Source: Leptobrachium leishanense (lineage: Eukaryota; Chordata; Amphibia; Anura; Megophryidae). Taken from it: DNA of 64,000 nt. Shown one piece after another: positions 24,401 to 35,445 of the stretch. The notes beneath the pieces are model-generated. The model was not told the DNA's origin. It ran no database searches and saw only the letters and a program-made list of their open reading frames with translations. A program made the translations under genes and the position numbers. Within the stretch, counting starts at the first letter, position 1. Each line of letters starts with the position of its first letter. The stretch spans positions 16,938,952 to 17,002,951 of the forward strand of contig CM019065.1 of assembly GCA_009667805.1 (NCBI GenBank). Direction: 5' to 3'.

Positions 24401-24930
24401 AAGAGTCATGAGGGGAACTCAGGTGTCCAACAAGGAAGCGGCATTGGCTGAGGTGACCCTGTCGGAGTACTGAGATCATCTGTTACATAGACTTTGCCAT
24501 AAAGCCAGACCAGTTCTTGAACAGCATTCTTTGGACAGATGAAACTAAGATTAACCTAGGAAGAAAGCATGGTGAAGGTTTGGAGAGACTCACGATCTGA
24601 ACACACATCTTTAAAACCTGGAGGAGGCGGCGGGATGACACGGGCATGCATGGCTTCCAACGGTACTGGGTCAATAATGTTTACGTGTATAGAGATATAG
24701 TCTCTGCTAAGGTTCAGCCAAATTCAGCGAAGTTGATTGGACTCTCTTCACTTTACAGGCAGACGACCCAAATCATCCCGAGAAAGTAACTCAGGGTTTT
24801 TTTTATGGAAAGAAGTGGAATATTCAGCTATGGCCGAGTCATCTGATCTCAACACGACTGAGCATGGATTTCACTCACTGAAGACAAACCGTAAGAGAGA
24901 AAGACCCACAAATAACAACTGAGCCCTTTA

Positions 24931-25249
24931 GGCCGTGATCAGACGAGCGTTTTGCAAAGCGGGAGGAATGTCTGTGAGAGTGGAAGCTCCTTCCACTCTG
25001 ACGCCCATCTGACCACCTCGCTGAGTACAGTTAGTGTGCTCAGTGCTGCACAGCTCGATCCTCCTATGGAGGATCACGCTTTGCAGCCCCGTTGAACTCA
25101 GGTTGTAGCACTTTGACGGACAGACATTCAGCACAGCTGCAGCATGTCCGCTACGTGTGGCTGGCCCTGTCGAAGGATCACAACGCTGTGACGGACATCG
25201 GGAGGCACATCCGTACGGGCGCACATACTGCGCTCGTCTGACCCCGGCC
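24931..25249. mobile_element. PIF/Harbinger-like MITE (319 bp)
   Basis: Termini GGCCGTGATCAGACGAGCGT and ACTGCGCTCGTCTGACCCCG-GCC are inverted repeats flanked by TTA at 24928-24930 and 25250-25252. Related to the MITE at 12262 (shared TCAGACGA core). No coding frame. Confidence 0.8.
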
Positions 25250-25252
25250 TTA

Positions 25253-25363
25253 CACGTCCTGTTTCCTTGTTCGTCTTAATTTTGTCTTGTTTCCATTGGT
25301 TATTGTAAAGCTCTGCAGAAATTGTTGGGGCCAAATAAATGATGATGATGATGATGATAATAA
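25253..25363 (+). repeat. LINE/SINE 3' tail with (GAT)n
   Basis: TTGTAAAGCTCTGCAGAAAT, GGGGCCAAATAAATGATGAT and further GAT/AAT repeats look like the 3' end of an L2-type LINE or a SINE that borrows it; compare the L2 end at 49215-49290 (GCGCTGCGGAAT...TTATAAATAAAGAATAAT). Confidence 0.55.
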
Positions 25364-25689
25364 GTACGGCTGCAGTAAAGGCCTGGCAAAGGAGGAAACC
25401 CAGAGTGTGGTATGATGTCCATGCCTTCCAGACTTCCAGAAGTCGTTTCAGAGGATTCTCCCCGAAGGATCAAAAATTAACATTTTATTTATGGTTATGT
25501 TAATGTATCCAGTTACAATTGAGCCCCTGAAACAAGGGGACTGTGCGTGTAAATGGTGCAATACCTAAAAGTGATGAACGTCTGCACTTTAACTGCATAT
25601 TGGATGTTTCGTTTTAAATCCATCGGGGCGGTGTACAGAGCCAGAATTATGAAAAATGTGCCAAACTGTATAGACAGAGAGACACTCCA

Positions 25690-26060
25690 GAATTCACACA
25701 TATATGCATAACAATACATTACAGTACAGACACACCTATACATTGCATTTATACAGGTAATCCAGGCAAATACACTCTAGCATTCACACACATAAACACA
25801 ACATTCCATACAAACACACCCCTCCATTCATGTTCATACAGGCATTACGCACAAATACACTCCCGCATTTACACACATAACCACAACAACATTCCATACA
25901 AATACGCCCCTACATTCATGTTCATATAGTCATTACGCACAAATACACTCCTGCATTCACACACATAAACACAACGTTCCATACAAATACACCCCTCCAT
26001 TCCTGTTCCTATGGTCTTTACGCACAAATACACTCCAGCATTCACACACTCCCGCCTCCT
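25690..26060. repeat. ~86-bp CA-rich tandem repeat
   Basis: ACGCACAAATACACTC recurs at about 25847, 25935 and 26020; each unit also holds ACATTCCATACAAAYACRCC and CCATTCATGTTCATA. About 3.5 copies. Confidence 0.8.
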
Positions 26061-26337
26061 GAGAGAGCTGTTTGAGGCTTATTGATTTCAATTTACTGGG
26101 TTAATTACTGTAATTCTTGCATAACGAGAGGCCTCACTCATTCTCGAGCCCCGCCTGCTTTCTGTCTCTCCAGCATACCAGAAACGTCACAGATAAGGTT
26201 GGTGCGTTTTACTGCTTTTCCAGCCTCTTCATATTGCCGTGTCAGAGTCAGGTTACCCGGAGTCATTAACACCTGGATCTTTACGCATAAAGTGCCCTGT
26301 TCTTCATTCTTTGCCCGGCCGGACACTGACTACCACC
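26061..26337 (+). promoter_or_regulatory. upstream region/5' UTR of second sialyltransferase gene
   Basis: Repeat-free sequence in front of the exon 1 ATG, with a GC-box-like CCCCGCCTGC near 26150. No TATA box in a clear position. Start site not determinable. Confidence 0.35.
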
Positions 26338-26453
26338 ATGAACTACAAACAAAGGGATCTTAAGTTACTGTTTTTGCTGTTGGTTTTTCTGTCGTGTGCC
26401 GTCATTTACAACTCTTACAACAAATACCAAGGACTTCCCCGTTACTGTCTCAG
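26338..26453 (+). CDS. sialyltransferase-like gene, exon 1 (signal anchor)
   Basis: ATG in a good context (CCACCATGA) begins 38 codons plus two bases, ending at the donor CAG/GTGAGTG. The product starts with a short basic cytosolic tail (MNYKQRDLK), then a hydrophobic segment LLFLLLVFLSCAVIYNSY, then a luminal start: the type II signal-anchor plan of Golgi glycosyltransferases. Phase 2 at the donor matches the exon at 59642. It lies 11.6 kb downstream of the end of an ST8Sia-like gene on the same strand, so a tandem paralogue is the simplest reading. The exon alone does not prove the enzyme family. Confidence 0.7.
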
Positions 26454-26654
26454 GTGAGTGCGTCTCATTATTATCATTTATTGCTGGCAAGAATAATAAA
26501 GGGCGCCATTAATTGAAAGATAGAATGAAAGCAGAACATCAGATAAAGGCAGAAAAATTTATGGAGGAACCTGAGCGTGTTTTAGGGCTGAGCACACAAA
26601 CTAAACCAGAGTGTGTTCTGGAGATGTGGTGAGATCCCATTGGGTTATAGACAT

Positions 26655-26873
26655 TCCTTTGGGTACCGGCTGGGTGGAGTAGAGGTAATGTCACTGATCT
26701 GCATGGAGAGAGCCTGTGGAGTCATGGGTTCAATCCCAGCGAGCAACCTCTCCAGTAAGTGTCCTTGGGCAAGACACCTAACGGTACATACTCGCCACCC
26801 AGGACATACTTGAAAACGAGAGAAATCTCAATTTATCCTTCCTGGTAAAATCCTTTCTAAAAAAAAAAAAAAA
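26655..26873 (+). mobile_element. tRNA-derived SINE
   Basis: A-box-like GGGTGGAGTAGAGGTAATG and B-box GGGTTCAATCCC stand about 45 bp apart; the body has AGTGTCCTTGGGCAAGACAC and the end CTTCCTGGTAAAATCC plus an A tail (26858-26872). The left flank (CCCATTGGGTTATAGACATT) is already part of the array that resumes at 27170. Confidence 0.8.
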
Positions 26874-26929
26874 GTCCTGATAAGAAGAAGGAAGTGATAG
26901 AATAGAGCCTTACCAAGAGGCTAATGGGG

Positions 26930-27172
26930 GTAACCGTTAAATCAGTGGTTCCCAAACCTTTTATCAGGAAGCATTATTTTACTGAGAGGGTGGTGGATAC
27001 ATGGAACAGTTGAAGTGGTAGAGGCCAAAACAGTAATTGAATTTAAGCAAGCATGGGATAGGCTTAAGGCTATCCTAAACAAAAGATAAATCCAGGTAAA
27101 GTATCCATGTAATTGGGCAGACTAGATGGGCCGAAAGGTTCTTTTCTGCCGACATTTTTCTATGTTTCTATA
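26930..27172 (+). repeat. interspersed repeat tail ending TCTATGTTTCTAT
   Basis: GGGCAGACTAGATGGGCCGA followed by TTCTTTTCTGCCGACATTTT and TCTATGTTTCTAT is, as I recall, a widely dispersed repeat end in frog genomes. CAGTGGTTCCCAAACC at 26945 is hAT-like and may be a separate fragment. Confidence 0.5.
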
Positions 27173-29745
27173 GACACCATTGGTTTATAGACACCTTTGG
27201 GTTACAGATACCATTGGGTTATAGACACCTTTGGGTTATAGATTCCTTTGGGTTATAGATACCATTGGATTTTTAGACTCCATTGGGTTATAGATAGACA
27301 CATTTGGGTTATAGACACCTTTGGGTTATAGATAGACACCTTTGGGTTATAGATACCATTGGGTTACAGATTTCTTTGGGTTATAGATACAATTGGATTT
27401 TTAGACACCTTCGGGTTACAGATTCCTTTGGGTTATAGATACCATTGGATTTTTAGATTCCATTGGGTTATAGACACCTTTGGGTTATAGACACCTTTGG
27501 GTTATAGACACCTTTGGGTTATAGACACCTTTGGATTATAGACACCTTTGGATTATAGACACCTTTGGGTTACAGACACCTTTGGGTTATAGATACCATT
27601 GGATTTTTAGACTCCATTGGGTTATAGATAACCCAAAGTTGTCTATAGATAGATACACCTTTGGGTTATAGACAGACACCTTTAGGTTATAGACAGACAC
27701 CTTTAGGTTATAGACAGACACCTTTAGGTTATAGATGGACACCTTTGGGTTATAGATTCCATTGGGTTATAGACTCTTGTGGGTTACAGACTCCTTTGGG
27801 TTACAGACACCTTTGGATTTTTAGATTCCTTTGGGTTATAGATACCATTGGGTTATAGACAGACACCTTTGGGTTATAGACAGACACCTTTGGGTTATAG
27901 ATACCATTGGATTTTTAGATTCCATTGGGTTATAGACACCATTGGATTTTTAGACACCTTTGGGTTATAGATTCATTTGGGTTATAGATTCCTTTGGGTT
28001 ATAGATTCCTTTGGGTTACAGATTCCATTGGGTTACAGAATCCATTGGGTTACAGATTCCATTGGGTTACAGATTCCATTGGGTTACAGATTCCATTGGG
28101 TTACAGACTCCTTTGGGTTACAGACTCCTTTGGGTTACAGATACTTTTGGATTTTTAGATTCCTTTGGGTTATAGATACCATTGGGTTATAGACAGACAC
28201 CTTTGGGTTATAGATACCATTGGATTTTTAGATTCCATTGGGTTATAGACACCTTTGGGTTATAGATACCATTGGATTTTTAGATTCCATTGGGTTATAG
28301 ACACCTTTGGATTATAGACACCTTTGGGTTACAGACACCTTTGGGTTATAGATACCATTGGATTTTTAGATTCCATTGGGTTATAGACACCTTTGGGTTA
28401 TAGACACCTTTGGATTATAGACACCTTTGGATTATAGACACCTTTGATTATAACACCTTTTGGGTTACAGACACCTTTGGGTTATAAGATACCATTGGAT
28501 TTTTAGCTCCATTGGGTTATAGATAACCCAAAGTTGTCTATAGATAGATACACCTTTGGGTTATTAGCAGAACACCTTTAGGTTATAGACAGACACCTTT
28601 AGGTTATAGATGGACACCTTTGGGTTATAGATTCCATTGGGTTATAGACTCTTTTGGGTTACAGACTCCTTTGGGTTACAGACACCTTTGGATTTTTAGA
28701 TTCCTTTGGGTTATAGATACCTTTGGGTTATAGACAGACACCTTTGGGTTATAGACAGACACCTTTGGGTTATAGATACCATTGGATTTTTAGATTCCAT
28801 TGGGTTATAGACACCTTTGGGTTATAGACACCATTGGATTTTTAGACACCTTTGGGTTATAGATTCCTTTGGGTTACAGATTCCTTTGGGTTACAGATTC
28901 CATTGGGTTACAGATTCCATTGGGTTACAGACTCCTTTGGGTTACAGATACTTTTGGATTTTTAGATTCCTTTGGGTTATAGATACCATTGGGTTATAGA
29001 CAGACACCTTTGGGTTACAGACAGACACCTTTGGGTTATAGACAGACACCTTTGGGTTATAGACAGACACCTTTGGGTTATAGACAGACACCTTTGGGTT
29101 ATAGACAGACACCTTTGGGTTATAGACAGACACCTTTGGGTTATAGACAGACACCTTTGGGTTATAGACAGACACCTTTGGGTTATAGATACCATTGGAT
29201 TTTTAGATTCCATTGGGTTATAGACACCTTTGGGTTATAGATTTCTTTGGGTTATAGATTCCTTTGGGTTACAGATTCCTTTGGGTTACAGATTCCTTTG
29301 GGTTACAGATTCCTTTGGGTTACAGATTCCTTTGGGTTACAGATTCCATTGGGTTACAGATTCCATTGGGTTACAGAAACTTTTGGATTTTTAGATTCCT
29401 TTGGGTTATAGATACCATTGGGTTATAGATACCATTGGATTTTTAGATTCCATTGGGCTATAGGACAGACACCTTTGGGTTATAGATTCCATTGGGTTAC
29501 AGATTCCATTGGTTATAGACTCCTTTGGGTTACAGACACCTTTGGATTTTTAGATTCCTTTGGGTTATAGACAGACACCTTTGGGTTATAGATACCATTG
29601 GATTTTTAGATTCCATCGGGTTATAGACACCTTTGGGTTATAGATACCATTGGATTTTTAGATTCCATTGGGTTATAGACACCTTTGGGTTATAGATACC
29701 ATTGGATTTTTAGACACCTTTGGGTTATAGATTCCATTGGGTTAT
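27173..29745. repeat. 2.6-kb heteromeric tandem array (17/18/21-bp units)
   Basis: Units share CCTTTGGGTTATAGA with variants: 17-bp GACACCTTTGGGTTATA, 17-bp GATTCCTTTGGGTTACA, 18-bp GATACCATTGGATTTTTA, and 21-bp GACAGACACCTTTGGGTTAT-A. Around 28990-29180 about nine 21-bp units are near perfect. A longer block containing GATAACCCAAAGTTGTCTAT occurs near 27626 and 28521, so about 0.9 kb was duplicated. Frames through it (GYRQTPL repeats) are not genes. Confidence 0.93.
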
Positions 29746-30197
29746 GGGGAGAAAATGTCTCAGACAGTGGGGAAAATCTTCACATTGAAGGCAATGTATT
29801 TATTGCTCTAATATGTGGGGTTATGGTGGGATTTCTTGAGATAGAATCCCACCATAACACCATATGAACCTATGAGGAAATGGCCTTATATGGGATTATA
29901 GAGGCATTTTATTGCTTGGGTTTATATGGGTTATGGTGGGATGTCATGGCCTTCTATAGCCTTATGGTGGGATTATAAACAGAGATGGTTTTATGGGGTT
30001 ATGGTTCGATTATAAAAAAGAGATGGGGTTACCGTGGGATTTTATTAAATGGGTTTATATGGGGTTACGGTGGGATTTTATTAAATGGGTTTATATGGGG
30101 TTAATGTGGGATTTTATTAAATGGGGTTATGGTGGGATTTTATTAAATGGGTTTATATGGGGTTACGGTGGGATTGTATGAGATGGGTTTATTGTTC
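29746..30197 (+). repeat. 36-bp tandem repeat and flank, left part
   Basis: Units of TTTATATGGGGTTACGGTGG plus GATTTTATTAAATGGG, about four to five copies from 30030; they continue at 30537-30640 after an L2 fragment. The sequence before 30000 carries looser GTTATGGTGGGAT variants. Confidence 0.8.
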
Positions 30198-30536
30198 CTC
30201 CAAGAAAAACCCAATACCACCTATCCCTCTACGAGTAAACGGAACGCTCATTAGCCCGACGCCTCAAGCTTGCTTCCTTGGTGTCACTTTCGATTCTGAC
30301 CTAACATTCCCTCCCCACATCCAGTCAGTGACCATACCTTGTTACTAATCAACTCAAGAACATTGCCCATGTCTGCCCCTTTCTGACGCAAGATACTGTG
30401 AAGGTGCTGCTTCATGCTCTTATCATTTCATGACTTGATTACTGCAACTCGCTCCTTATTGGCCTCCCCAATGCCTGTATTGGCCCTTTGCAATCGATAA
30501 TGAATGCAGGGGCCAGGCTTATTTTTCTCAGACGCA
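30198..30536 (+). mobile_element. L2-type LINE fragment inside the 36-bp array
   Basis: Translation shows the end of an L2/CR1-clade reverse transcriptase: FLGVTFDSDLTFPPHIQSV, then ITQLKNIAHVCPFL-like and HALIIS-like pieces in shifted frames, and DYCNSLLIGLPNACIG. Array sequence flanks both sides, so it inserted into, or was captured by, the array. Confidence 0.75.
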
Positions 30537-30884
30537 CTAAATGGGTTTATATGGGGTTACGGTGGGATTTTATTAAATGGGGTTACGGTGGGATTTTATT
30601 AAATGGGGTTATATGGGGTTACGGTGGGATTCTATGAGCTGGGCAGCGCTGCACAACTTGTGGTTCGTACTCTACGCAGGTTACGTAAAAAATCTACAGG
30701 GATTTCCAGGTTTGGGAGTCCCTGAGCTGAAGAGGAGGAGCAGCGCGCAGCAGAGTTCCTTTTTGTTGCCCTTTTTTATCTATTTCTTTAACGCAGTATC
30801 CCTTTAATATTAGCGTCATTACCTTTGCTGCAATAAAGACAGCTATTTGCTACCACTGTATTTATTAAATATTCCTCCTCCCTA

Positions 30885-31257
30885 TCGAAGGAGGACTGTG
30901 ACGCTCACTGGGGGGGGGTTGAGGTCTCCAGTCTGGAAATCTACTCTATAATGGAGTAAGACGGCGGCGTGTCCATCGCCAAAAAGCCGTCTGCGCATGC
31001 ACACCCAACCAGCGGCGAAGCCTTCTGCGCATGCACTCCCAACCACCGGCGTTTGGCTGCGCGCACATCCAACCGCTGCGGCACGCACCGGCTGTGCGCG
31101 TGCTACAGCGGTGACAGGATACGCACGCAGCAGCCGGGTAGAGGCTGCGCGCGCATCCAGTAGATGCGCATCCTGGATGTGCGCGCGACCGACGGGTAGA
31201 GGCTGCATGCGGATCCAGCGTCTGTGAGCTGGGGGCAATTATAACCATGTGACTGTA
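30885..31257. repeat. GC-rich repeat with GCGCGCATCCAG units, left part
   Basis: Contains GGGTAGAGGCTGCGCGCGCA and GATCCAGCGTCTG, with GAGCTGGGGGCAATTATA; the same segments recur at 31623-31850. Frames on both strands are compositional. Confidence 0.6.
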
Positions 31258-31622
31258 AGAAAGAAAATTCAACGTAAAGCTTAGGAAGGGTTATTTTACG
31301 GTGAGAACAATAAAGCTGTGGAATTCTTTGCCTGTTGAGGTGGTTGGGTCAGAAACTGTACAGACTTTTAAAAACGACTGGATGACTTCCTGCAGACACA
31401 GAATGTTAAGGGTTATAATATTTAATATGTGGGTAAAAGCTTCTTGATCCAAGGAGAAATCTGACGCCATCTGGGGTCAAGAAGGAATTTTTTTCCCAGT
31501 ATGTTGCATATTGGCGAGCGCTTCAGACTGGGTTTTTTGCCTTCTTTTGGATCAACAACAGTAGGTGATGTGGGAGAGGCTGAACCCGATGGACGCATGT
31601 CTTTTTTCAGCCTATGTAACTA
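31258..31622 (+). mobile_element. retroelement 3' tail ending TATGTAACTATGA
   Basis: GGCTGAACCCGATGGACGCA and GTCTTTTTTCAGCCTATGTA form a 3' end that I recall as very common in frog genomes. It splits the GC-rich repeat: the left copy is broken at GTGACTGTAAG and the repeat resumes with GAGCTGGGGGCAATTATACC at 31623. Confidence 0.6.
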
Positions 31623-31850
31623 TGAGCTGGGGGCAATTATACCCATGTGAGCGTGGGTCAAATATACAAATGTGGACCAGGATGTGCGCGCAGCCTCTAC
31701 CCGGCTGCTGCGTGTGCATCCTGTTCTCCTGGATGCGTGCGCGGCCGACGGGTAGAGGCTGCGCGCAGATCCAGCGTCTGAGCTAGGGGCAGTTATACCC
31801 ATGTGAGCTGGGGGCAATATATATATCCATGTGAGCTGCTTTCATTTCGG
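31623..31850. repeat. GC-rich repeat, right part
   Basis: Three uses of GAGCTRGGGGCARTTATA or a variant, with GGGTAGAGGCTGCGCGCAGA between. The GAGCTGGGGGCAA motif also occurs, on the other strand, in the array at 55765. Confidence 0.6.
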
Positions 31851-31980
31851 CGAACATTCATGCACACCTCACTTAACAATAGACTGCCCTCTGGGCAGGC
31901 TTTCCACCTAGTGTGTAAATAATACCGCAAAAAGCAGGTGGTAAATGACCACCCCTAAAGTTAACTGCTTACACACTATA

Positions 31981-32739
31981 GAGGTTATTCAAAGAGCACT
32001 GAAATTTCAGTGCTCTTTCATTTGGCGCAATTAGGCGACTTGAATACGCCGACCCTGCGGTGCGCCAAATTGAGCCGAACGCATCCGGAAAACCGCCAAA
32101 CACATCCGATAAATGTCAGAATAATCAACAAGTGCATCCGATAAACCGCCTACCGCTGCTGAAAAAAAGCCAGCCAGCTGCCGAACAGGGGTGAAAAATG
32201 AAAACCGCAACTCTTAAAAGACGTTATGAAAAAAATGAATACATGAAAATAATGTAAAAGGTCCTATGAATAACAACCAAAAGGTCTGTTACAGAATTTA
32301 AAAAAAAACACGCAAAAAAATTTTGCCCCAAAAATGCAGAAAAATACCTAAAACCAATTCTAAAAAATAATTTACAAAAGAGACTTTTTGCTGCAAATGA
32401 AAAGAATAAACTGTTGAATAAATATTTAATAAACGCGGGGATTTTTTTTCTTTTTTAAACCTATGGGATTCGTCTGATTAAACCTGTTGAACGAAAGCAC
32501 CGAAAATCAGGACATTTTGCCAACTTGTCACTGCAGTTCGGTGTCTCTGAACAGGTTAGCCATTGCTTCTCTATGGGGGATTTCACTGCTGCTGTGCTGC
32601 CCAGGCACTGTATTTTGCTGGCAATTCGCCAATATTTGGTGAATTGACAGCTTTTTGAATAGCCGAATGGCCAGAAAATTGCACCGTACGGGGAAATTCA
32701 CCATTCGGTGGCAAGTTCGGCTCTCTTTGAATAACCCCT
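31981..32739. mobile_element. hairpin-ended DNA element, copy B (divergent)
   Basis: Ends GAGGTTATTCAAAGAGCACT and CTCTTTGAATAACCCC; a subterminal hairpin at the left end, AGCACTGAAATTTCAGTGCT. Internal ATAAACGCGGGGATTTTTTT and AGCCTATGGGATT-type segments match copies C and E. Confidence 0.75.
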
Positions 32740-33110
32740 TATATACATTGACTTGGCCTCCTATTTTAATGCAGATATAATAAAGAATATGGGATAGAAA
32801 CCACCCCACCATGTGAATATACACATCTATAAAAACACTATCAACGTGATTAAAGTGACGAACCCTATGAGAATAAACAATCATGATTATACTGGGGTAA
32901 TCAATATATTGCTATTTGAGCTGGTTACATTCATATCTCATAAGATTGATTATTTGTTCTAACGTAGAAAGCTGAATAGAATCTCACACCTGATCTGTTA
33001 ATCACTTTAGGGTGTGCACCCATGGAACGTCTATTAATTAATAACTTGTATTTAGTTTTGCACAAAATGCACATTTTTCATTCGAAACAAGAAACGTGTA
33101 ATTCGAGATA
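32740..33110. other. no gene seen
   Basis: AT-rich sequence between two hairpin-ended elements, with no exon signal. Confidence 0.4.
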
Positions 33111-33112
33111 TA

Positions 33113-33422
33113 CAGGGTTATTCAAAGAGAATCGAAAAGTCACCGCACGTTCAGTGACTTTTCATTCTCTTCAATTTGGTACAATTTGGCGATCCGATTT
33201 CGGCGACCCTGCGGTGTATTCAGCAAGCACCACAGGGCCGTCGTAGTGCAGGGAAAAGCCGCCGAAAACCTGGCAAACACTCCCCGCAAAACCCACGCCG
33301 ACAACCCCGCAAAAAAACATCTGCATTAACCCCACCGAACACGCCGGAGAAACCCGAGCAGGAGCCGATCACAGCGCAGAGCAGCCGCCAGAAAAAGTCG
33401 ACACTGCAGACGAATGGAGTGA

Positions 33423-33462
<40 letters not shown>

Positions 33463-34027
33463 CGTTCGTTTGCAAGCAGCGTTTCACTTTTAAAACATTC
33501 AAAGAAACTACAGAACGAAAATGTCTGGAATTTACATATAAGATCCAACGAATGATAATAAAAAGGGCTGTTACAGAAAAGAAAAAACGATTAAATAAAA
33601 AAAAAATCCGCAAAACTTTTTGGGCAAAAAAATCCCGAAAAATGCTTAAAAAGAACCTAAAAAAATAATCAATAAATAAAGAGAATTTTAATGAACGGTT
33701 TATTAGATATTGAATTAAAATGGGAATATTTTTAACATTGAAGCCTATGGGAATCGCCTGAATAAATCTGTCGCATGAAGCAACCGAATGGCTGGGCAAT
33801 TCGGCAACTTTTCACTGCTGGTTTGTGTTCTCTGAATAGACGAAGCATTGTTTCTCTATGGGGATTTCACTGCCCTCGAACAGGCACCGTATGTGCAGGC
33901 AATTCGCCAGGATTTGGCGAATTGTCTGCTCTCTGGATAGCCGAATGGCCAAGAAAGGTAACCGAACGCTGATTTTCAACGTTCAGTTACCTTTCGGCAG
34001 CCATTCAGATCTCTTTGAATAACCCTG
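33113..34027. mobile_element. hairpin-ended DNA element, copy C (915 bp)
   Basis: Ends CAGGGTTATTCAAAGAGA and TCTCTTTGAATAACCCTG, flanked by TA (33111-33112, 34028-34029). Just inside each end sits a different hairpin: GAAAAGTCACCGCACG with its complement on the left; AACCGAACGCTGATTTTCAA with its complement on the right. The middle holds a (TA)n microsatellite (33430-33462). No transposase frame. Confidence 0.85.
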
Positions 34028-34287
34028 TAAGTTTTTATGCTTTTCATCACAAACCAGATAAGGGACGTCTATAACGTCATCCTGCCGGCACTTGCTTTGA
34101 TGAGTGAGACGTCTCTGATGGGTCACCCGATGGGTTAGCACTCGCACGGCCCATTTTTCCCCTCGCACGTGTATCTCTACTTAGGGTTTGGCAGCAGTTG
34201 TATGAATTCCTTGAATGACACGTTTATGTCAGGCTAATTACTCTCCCTTTATCTTTATTGATCTGTTCTTCAATATATATACGTTCT

Positions 34288-34600
34288 GGGTAAAGTCCGA
34301 AGTTGGATAATGCGGTAAAGCTGCAAATAAATGTGATTTTTCAGGCTTTACCCGGGGAAATCTGTGGACTACCTTTGGGAAAAGGGTTGCGTATTTAGGG
34401 CTAGGGTTTAGAGTTAAGGTTAGGGCTATTTACCACTTTAAAGTCTCTGAAAACTTATTAACCAGCAGCGTTTGGGTAACTCAGGCTTTACTCAGGTAAA
34501 GCATAGAGTTTGGTTTAATTTCGGGCTTTACCCAAAGCCGCTGGGTAATGTCAGGTTTACCCGGGTAATGTCAGCATTATCCAGATTTCGGACTTTACCC
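34288..34600. mobile_element. MITE with 28-bp inverted repeats (313 bp)
   Basis: GGGTAAAGTCCGAAGTTGGA near 34288 and its imperfect complement TCCAGATTTCGGACTTTACC near 34580-34600 are terminal. Inside, GGCTTTACCC phrases recur four times. Target duplication not clear, so superfamily is open. Confidence 0.65.
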
Positions 34601-34617
34601 GTAACACATACAGTATA

Positions 34618-35445
34618 GTAGACGTGCACAATGAAAAAATTTGTTTAATTTCGGATCGATTCGTTACATTTTTGATTTCGGTGCATTCGTTATGTTACTG
34701 TGATTCGTATTGATTCTTTATTTCAGGAGATTAGTATTTCGTATCGATTCGTTATTTCGTAATGGTGAAACAGATGAATTACAGTTTTTACTGTAGTTAA
34801 GGGCTGAAATATGCGTAAACCCCCTGTCCTTGGTGCTGAAATATGTTTCAGCACCAAGGACAGCAGCACTGCGGGGCTACGGAGCAAGAAAATACCCGTG
34901 TCCTTTGAGATGAAATATATTTCAGCATCATGGGGCTCCGTAGCAAAAAAACCAAAAAAAAAACCCTGTCCTTGGTGCTGAAAATTTTCAGCACCAAGGA
35001 CAGGACCTGCCGAATGCAGCCAGGCTGAAGGAAAAACAAAAAACGCTGCGTTTAGCAAAGGAAAAAGCCACGTCGTTTCAAAATAATTGGGAATCAAAAA
35101 ATTATAAAAAAAAACAACAAATAAAAAGGCTTTTTGCTGCAAATGAAAACAATAAATGGTTGAATAAATAATTTCATAAAAACAGGGAATATTTTTACAT
35201 TGAAACCTATGGGGTTCGCCTGATTAAACCTGTTGAACGAAACCACCAAATATCTGGTCATTTCACTGCTGTTCGGCTTTCTCTGAATGCATAAACCATT
35301 ACTTCTCTATGGGGAATTTCACTGCCTCCGAATTGCACCGAAAGGCACCATGGCGCTGAACAAATTCAGCACCATGACAATTGGACAGGGACGCGGTGCT
35401 GAATCGAAGTAAAACCGTATAATGAATCGATTCGTCAAAACATTA
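34618..35445 (+). mobile_element. GTGCAC-type element, left part, with two perfect hairpins
   Basis: Starts near TAGACGTGCACAATG, with TTCG-rich AT sequence. Two near-identical perfect palindromes occur at about 34825-34864 and 34967-35004, each built from CTGTCCTTGGTGCTGAAA and its complement. From 35110 to 35400 it also contains sequence shared with the hairpin-ended family (GGTTGAATAAATAATTTCAT, CACTGCTGTTCGGCTTTCTC). The solo LTR inserts at 35446; the sequence appears to continue at 45106-45257. Confidence 0.5.

Larger units (their letters stand above)
24417..25665 (+). mobile_element. old Tc1-like relic with nested insertions
   Basis: Decayed copy of the same Tc1 family as element B. 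Recognisable pieces are GGACAGATGAAACTAAGATT (D1 region, 24535), the segment near 24810-24900 corresponding to the [14 protein letters not shown] region, the C-terminal region at 25370-25450, and a right inverted-repeat relic at 25583-25660 (CTTTAACTGCATATTGGATG). Frames are destroyed. The MITE at 24931 and a LINE/SINE tail at 25253 interrupt it, and the L1 insert entered its left flank. Confidence 0.75.

Noticed and set aside
30882..31272. Ala/Arg-rich frames of 108-118 codons
   Set aside because: They follow the GC-rich repeat GCGCGCATCCAG; the residues merely mirror base composition, and the repeat recurs at 31623.
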